DNA from: Blautia sp. BIOML-A1
GTDB lineage: Bacteria > Bacillota > Clostridia > Lachnospirales > Lachnospiraceae
Assembly: GCF_009883055.1 (NCBI RefSeq)
Contig: NZ_WWVR01000034.1
Span: 1 to 64,000, forward strand
Length of the DNA: 64,000 nucleotides
Direction: 5' to 3'
Position numbers and translations under genes: made by a program
Part shown: in pieces, positions 61,300 through 64,000 of the stretch
How positions within the stretch are numbered: position 1 is the first letter of the stretch
Layout: the number at the start of each line of letters is the position of its first letter
Notes under the pieces: generated by a model
What the model was told of the DNA's origin: nothing
Database searches by the model: none
What the model saw: only the letters and a program-made list of their open reading frames with translations

Positions 61300-62588
61300 G
61301 ATTCATTTCCTCCCTCTCCATGTTCTTCCTCATACTTCTGGACTTTTCGTATCAGGTCACGGTTGTAGCGTATCCAGTCTTTATCGAATTTTGCAAGGAA
61401 GCTGTCTGCATTACCATCCATAAGATAGGTCTGGATCATTGCATCTACGGCCATTTCTGACGGATAATGGTGATCCTGGTAGTCTGTCATTTTGTCGTTT
61501 TCGATGTATTCTTTCACGCCGTCAAGCATGGACGGAAGTTCAAAGTCACCTTCCTTGCATGGAACTGCATTCTGCTCGTCCAGGTAAATCTGAATATTTT
61601 CATCCTCAAGCATAAATTGCAGAACTTCATAAGCGGCTTCTTTATTTTTGCAGTCCTTCATAACCGAAAATTGAAGGTCTACACCAGAATTCAGCACCTG
61701 TTTGTCTGCATTGTCGTTTGCCGGAAATACGAAGGAATCAATCTGCATATCCGGATTCACAGACAGAATCTGCGGAACTGCGTAGCTTCCGATACAGTAC
61801 ATTGCAGATTCCCCTCTTGCAAAAGCAGTGCAGGCATCGTTGTAGCTGAATGCATATGGATCATTCTGTGCATATGGAAGAAGCTGGATGATCTTGTCGG
61901 CAAGCTCTCTGTATTCTTCTGAAAAAGTTGTCGTTCCTTTGTTGACCTGCTGGCAGACATCTGCCGGTGAGAGGTCACACGCCATGGCATTCCACGGTGC
62001 AAGACAGGTCCATGTATCCTTAAAGCCAAAGTACAAAGGAAGCTGTCCTGAAGCCTGGATCGTATCCAGAAGTTCTATGAATTCATCCCAGGTTGTCGGG
62101 ATCTCCCAGCCATTTTCTTCGAACATTTCTTTGTTATAAAGGATTCCTGCTGCATTTGCCACATACGGAACTGCGTAAGTACCATCTTCCGGAATAAATT
62201 CCAGATTTTTATCGATATCTAAGTAGGACTGTTTGATGTCTTTCAGACCATCAAAATCTGAAATATCCATCAGCATATCAGAATCCAGGAAATTGGAATA
62301 GTTCACATCTCCACCAATTCCAATGATATCCGGCTGATCTTCCTTGATAAATCTTGTCTTGAGGATTGTCATTGCCTCATTCGGTGATTCAATCGTCAGT
62401 TCGATGTCATCATGGGTTTCGTTAAATTTCTCTTCCATCTTTTCGAAGGCTTTGACTGCCTCCGGTTTGTACTGAACCATTTCTATCTTTGTTTTGCCGT
62501 CAGAAGTTTTTGAGGAATCTCCACATCCGGCAAGAGCAAGTCCTGCTCCCATAAGAACGGTTCCTGCAAGAATTAATTTTTTCTTCAT
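61296..62588 (-). CDS. Sugar-binding lipoprotein, alpha-galactoside operon (RafE/MsmE-type)
   Basis: The 430-residue family 1 binding protein has a lipoprotein signal (LMGAGLALAGC, lipidated Cys22). It captures an alpha-galactoside outside the cell, judged from GH36 in the operon. No ATPase gene accompanies this importer. Preceded by GAAGGGAG. Confidence 0.93.
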   Translation of the reverse strand: MKKKLILAGTVLMGAGLALAGCGDSSKTSDGKTKIEMVQYKPEAVKAFEKMEEKFNETHDDIELTIESPNEAMTILKTRFIKEDQPDIIGIGGDVNYSNFLDSDMLMDISDFDGLKDIKQSYLDIDKNLEFIPEDGTYAVPYVANAAGILYNKEMFEENGWEIPTTWDEFIELLDTIQASGQLPLYFGFKDTWTCLAPWNAMACDLSPADVCQQVNKGTTTFSEEYRELADKIIQLLPYAQNDPYAFSYNDACTAFARGESAMYCIGSYAVPQILSVNPDMQIDSFVFPANDNADKQVLNSGVDLQFSVMKDCKNKEAAYEVLQFMLEDENIQIYLDEQNAVPCKEGDFELPSMLDGVKEYIENDKMTDYQDHHYPSEMAVDAMIQTYLMDGNADSFLAKFDKDWIRYNRDLIRKVQKYEEEHGEGGNES

Positions 62589-62756
62589 TGCACTTCTCTC
62601 CCTTCCTGTTTTTCTTTTATTACCACGGCCATAGTATTTTGGATCCTGAACGGATTTCCGTCACTCTTCATCTAAAATAATATCATCTGGACTTCTTTCC
62701 GTAAATATTCCCATGACAGCACTTTTATACCTTTATTCGTTTTTTAAAGAATAAAG

Positions 62757-62786
62757 TTGAAGTATAGACTCATTATGGTATATAAT
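62757..62786 (+). promoter_or_regulatory. Promoter of the second AraC regulator
   Basis: TTGAAG (62757-62762) and TATAAT (62781-62786), 18-bp spacer, about 95 bases before the start codon. Confidence 0.6.
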
Positions 62787-62881
62787 ATAGAAAAACATGC
62801 AATTTTCGTGTATTACTGACAATTTTAATTGATATTTTTTAGTAATATCAACCAGTTTCTATGTTTCATGGAGGATAAAAT

Positions 62882-63730
62882 ATGGATAAAGTCTTGTTTC
62901 ATGTGTTTTCAGATGACCGTTTTATGGATCTTACACTCTACCAGTATGGATATGAACAGTGTCTTCCACTACACTCCTACGGTCCTTTTGTACGAAACCA
63001 TTTCCTGTTCCATTATATTATTTCAGGTAAAGGAACACTCCTGGTTGATGATGAAAATTCCCAGTCTACGGAATACCAGCTTCAGGGCGGAATGGGATTC
63101 CTAATTGAGCCCGATTGTGTAAATACTTATTTTGCCGACCGCAAAGACCCATGGGAATATGCCTGGATCGAATTCAGCGGACTCCGGGCAAAGGAGATTC
63201 TGGAGGGCTCCGGTCTTTCTTCTGACTCTCCGGTCTATCTTCCACGCACACCACAGGATGGGGAGCGGCTCAAAAATGAGATTCTGTATCTTGCCACACA
63301 CGCTCAGGAATCTTCCTATCATCTGATCGGGCATCTTTATCTTATCATGGATGCACTGGTCAGCGGATCGTCTTCCAGGCGGCACACCCAGGGAGGCAAA
63401 CGTGCACAGTTTTACACGAACGAAGCTGTGACCTTCATCGCCCAGAATTATTCCCGTGCGATCACGGTCGAGGACATGGCTCGCCGCTGCAATCTGGATC
63501 GGAGTTATTTTGGCAAGGTTTTCCGTGATGTCCTCGGACAGTCTCCACAGGAATTTCTTATCCAGTACCGTATGGAAAAAGCTGCCGAACTTCTCAAGAT
63601 CACAGATCTTTCTGTGGGCGAGATCAGCAGGCAGGTCGGCTATCCCAACCAACTCCATTTTTCCAGGGCTTTCAAGAATTTTTATGGGATTTCCCCCCGT
63701 ACTTACCGCCAAAATAACAAATTCCTTTAG
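62882..63730 (+). CDS. AraC-family regulator of the alpha-galactoside operon (MsmR/RafR-like)
   Basis: The 282-residue protein has an N-terminal AraC cupin-like ligand domain (about 15-130: LPLHSYGPFVRNHFLFHYIISGKG) and a C-terminal double helix-turn-helix (about 180-280: TVEDMARRCNLDRSYFGKVFRD and VGEISRQVGYPNQLHFSRAFKNF). It is divergent from the binding-protein gene and should activate the operon in response to an alpha-galactoside such as melibiose. GGAGG precedes the ATG. Confidence 0.93.
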   Translation: MDKVLFHVFSDDRFMDLTLYQYGYEQCLPLHSYGPFVRNHFLFHYIISGKGTLLVDDENSQSTEYQLQGGMGFLIEPDCVNTYFADRKDPWEYAWIEFSGLRAKEILEGSGLSSDSPVYLPRTPQDGERLKNEILYLATHAQESSYHLIGHLYLIMDALVSGSSSRRHTQGGKRAQFYTNEAVTFIAQNYSRAITVEDMARRCNLDRSYFGKVFRDVLGQSPQEFLIQYRMEKAAELLKITDLSVGEISRQVGYPNQLHFSRAFKNFYGISPRTYRQNNKFL

Positions 63731-63797
63731 AAAAACATTTACAAGTAGTATTTAAAACTATATAATAAGGGGCATAAGAGAGAGGAAAGTGGTATTT

Positions 63798-64000
63798 ATG
63801 TCAACAGATAATGAGGCGATGATCAGGCATATTCTGGACTGGGTTTCCGGAATTGGATATATTAAACCCGAGGACATTCCGAATATTGATCTTTATATGG
63901 ATCAGGTAACGACTTTCATGGAAGAGCAGCTTGCACATTCCAAGCGATATCAGGAAGACAAGATTCTCACCAAGACCATGATCAATAACTACGCCAAGAA
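63798..64000 (+). CDS. DUF1836 protein, 5' part only
   Basis: From the ATG at 63798, after AGGAAAG, the frame stays open to the window end (67 codons): MSTDNEAMIRHILDWVSG, YMDQVTTFMEEQLA and KILTKTMINNYAKN. The last two segments match the start of DUF1836, a MerR-like putative DNA-binding family of Firmicutes. The gene runs past the right edge. Confidence 0.8.
   Translation, partial: MSTDNEAMIRHILDWVSGIGYIKPEDIPNIDLYMDQVTTFMEEQLAHSKRYQEDKILTKTMINNYAK

Overview
The window looks like a chromosomal segment of a gut Firmicute of the family Lachnospiraceae (Blautia/Ruminococcus/Dorea type). The evidence is moderate GC, AGGAGG ribosome binding sites, TTGACA/TATAAT promoters, meso-diaminopimelate dehydrogenase, DUF1002, DUF5685 and DUF1836 proteins, GH94 phosphorylases, msm-type sugar transporters and cobalamin riboswitches. 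The genus is not established. No rRNA, tRNA, CRISPR array or prophage was seen.

Layout. 1-2.3 kb: an IS200-type tnpA broken by a stop codon, a 192-bp palindromic element, and a cobalamin riboswitch with terminator ahead of a small Cys-rich protein. 2.3-5.9 kb: nudC, glycerate kinase and a CdaR-type regulator. 5.9-24.9 kb: two adjoining oligosaccharide loci. The first is for beta-glucosides: a domain-permuted GH3, an ABC importer without ATPase, a divergent AraC regulator and two GH94 phosphorylases. The second is for sucrose or fructosides: msmEFG, msmK, an HPr-like protein without the active histidine, GH32 and a divergent LacI regulator. 24.9-32 kb: an Opp/Nik-type ABC importer with an extra type-1 binding protein, behind a second cobalamin riboswitch with terminator. 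32-34.5 kb: a polar amino-acid ABC importer. 34.6-38 kb: two secreted NlpC/P60 cell-wall hydrolases. 38-42.6 kb: ddh, a J-domain protein, DUF5685, a zinc-ribbon membrane protein and an RlmI-like methyltransferase. 42.8-49.5 kb: a DUF1002 exported protein, a zinc-ribbon membrane protein, an XRE-HAD fusion and a Zn/Cd efflux operon (separate HMA protein, P1B ATPase, ArsR). 49.6-57.2 kb: RlmD, a phosphatidylethanolamine pathway cluster (psd, pssA, flippase-like, PAP2) and pcrA. 57.3-63.7 kb: an alpha-galactoside operon (GH36, ABC importer without ATPase, AraC). The right edge cuts a DUF1836 gene.

How the genes work together. Three CUT1 importers share the window but only one ATPase of that class (MsmK) is present, so it may energise all three. 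The AraC at 11.8 kb is probably the master regulator of the beta-glucoside locus: a near-identical motif lies exactly 37 bp upstream of a TATAGT -10 box both at the importer operon and at the GH94 operon, and overlaps the AraC gene's own promoter.

The most unusual feature is a dispersed family of small non-coding elements with 12-bp inverted ends (GTAACTGTTCAC). Three copies have exact 8-bp target duplications. Two of these three sit in intrinsic terminators. Five further fragments are scattered in the window, one of them beside a terminator hairpin and two in transcribed leaders or next to stop codons.
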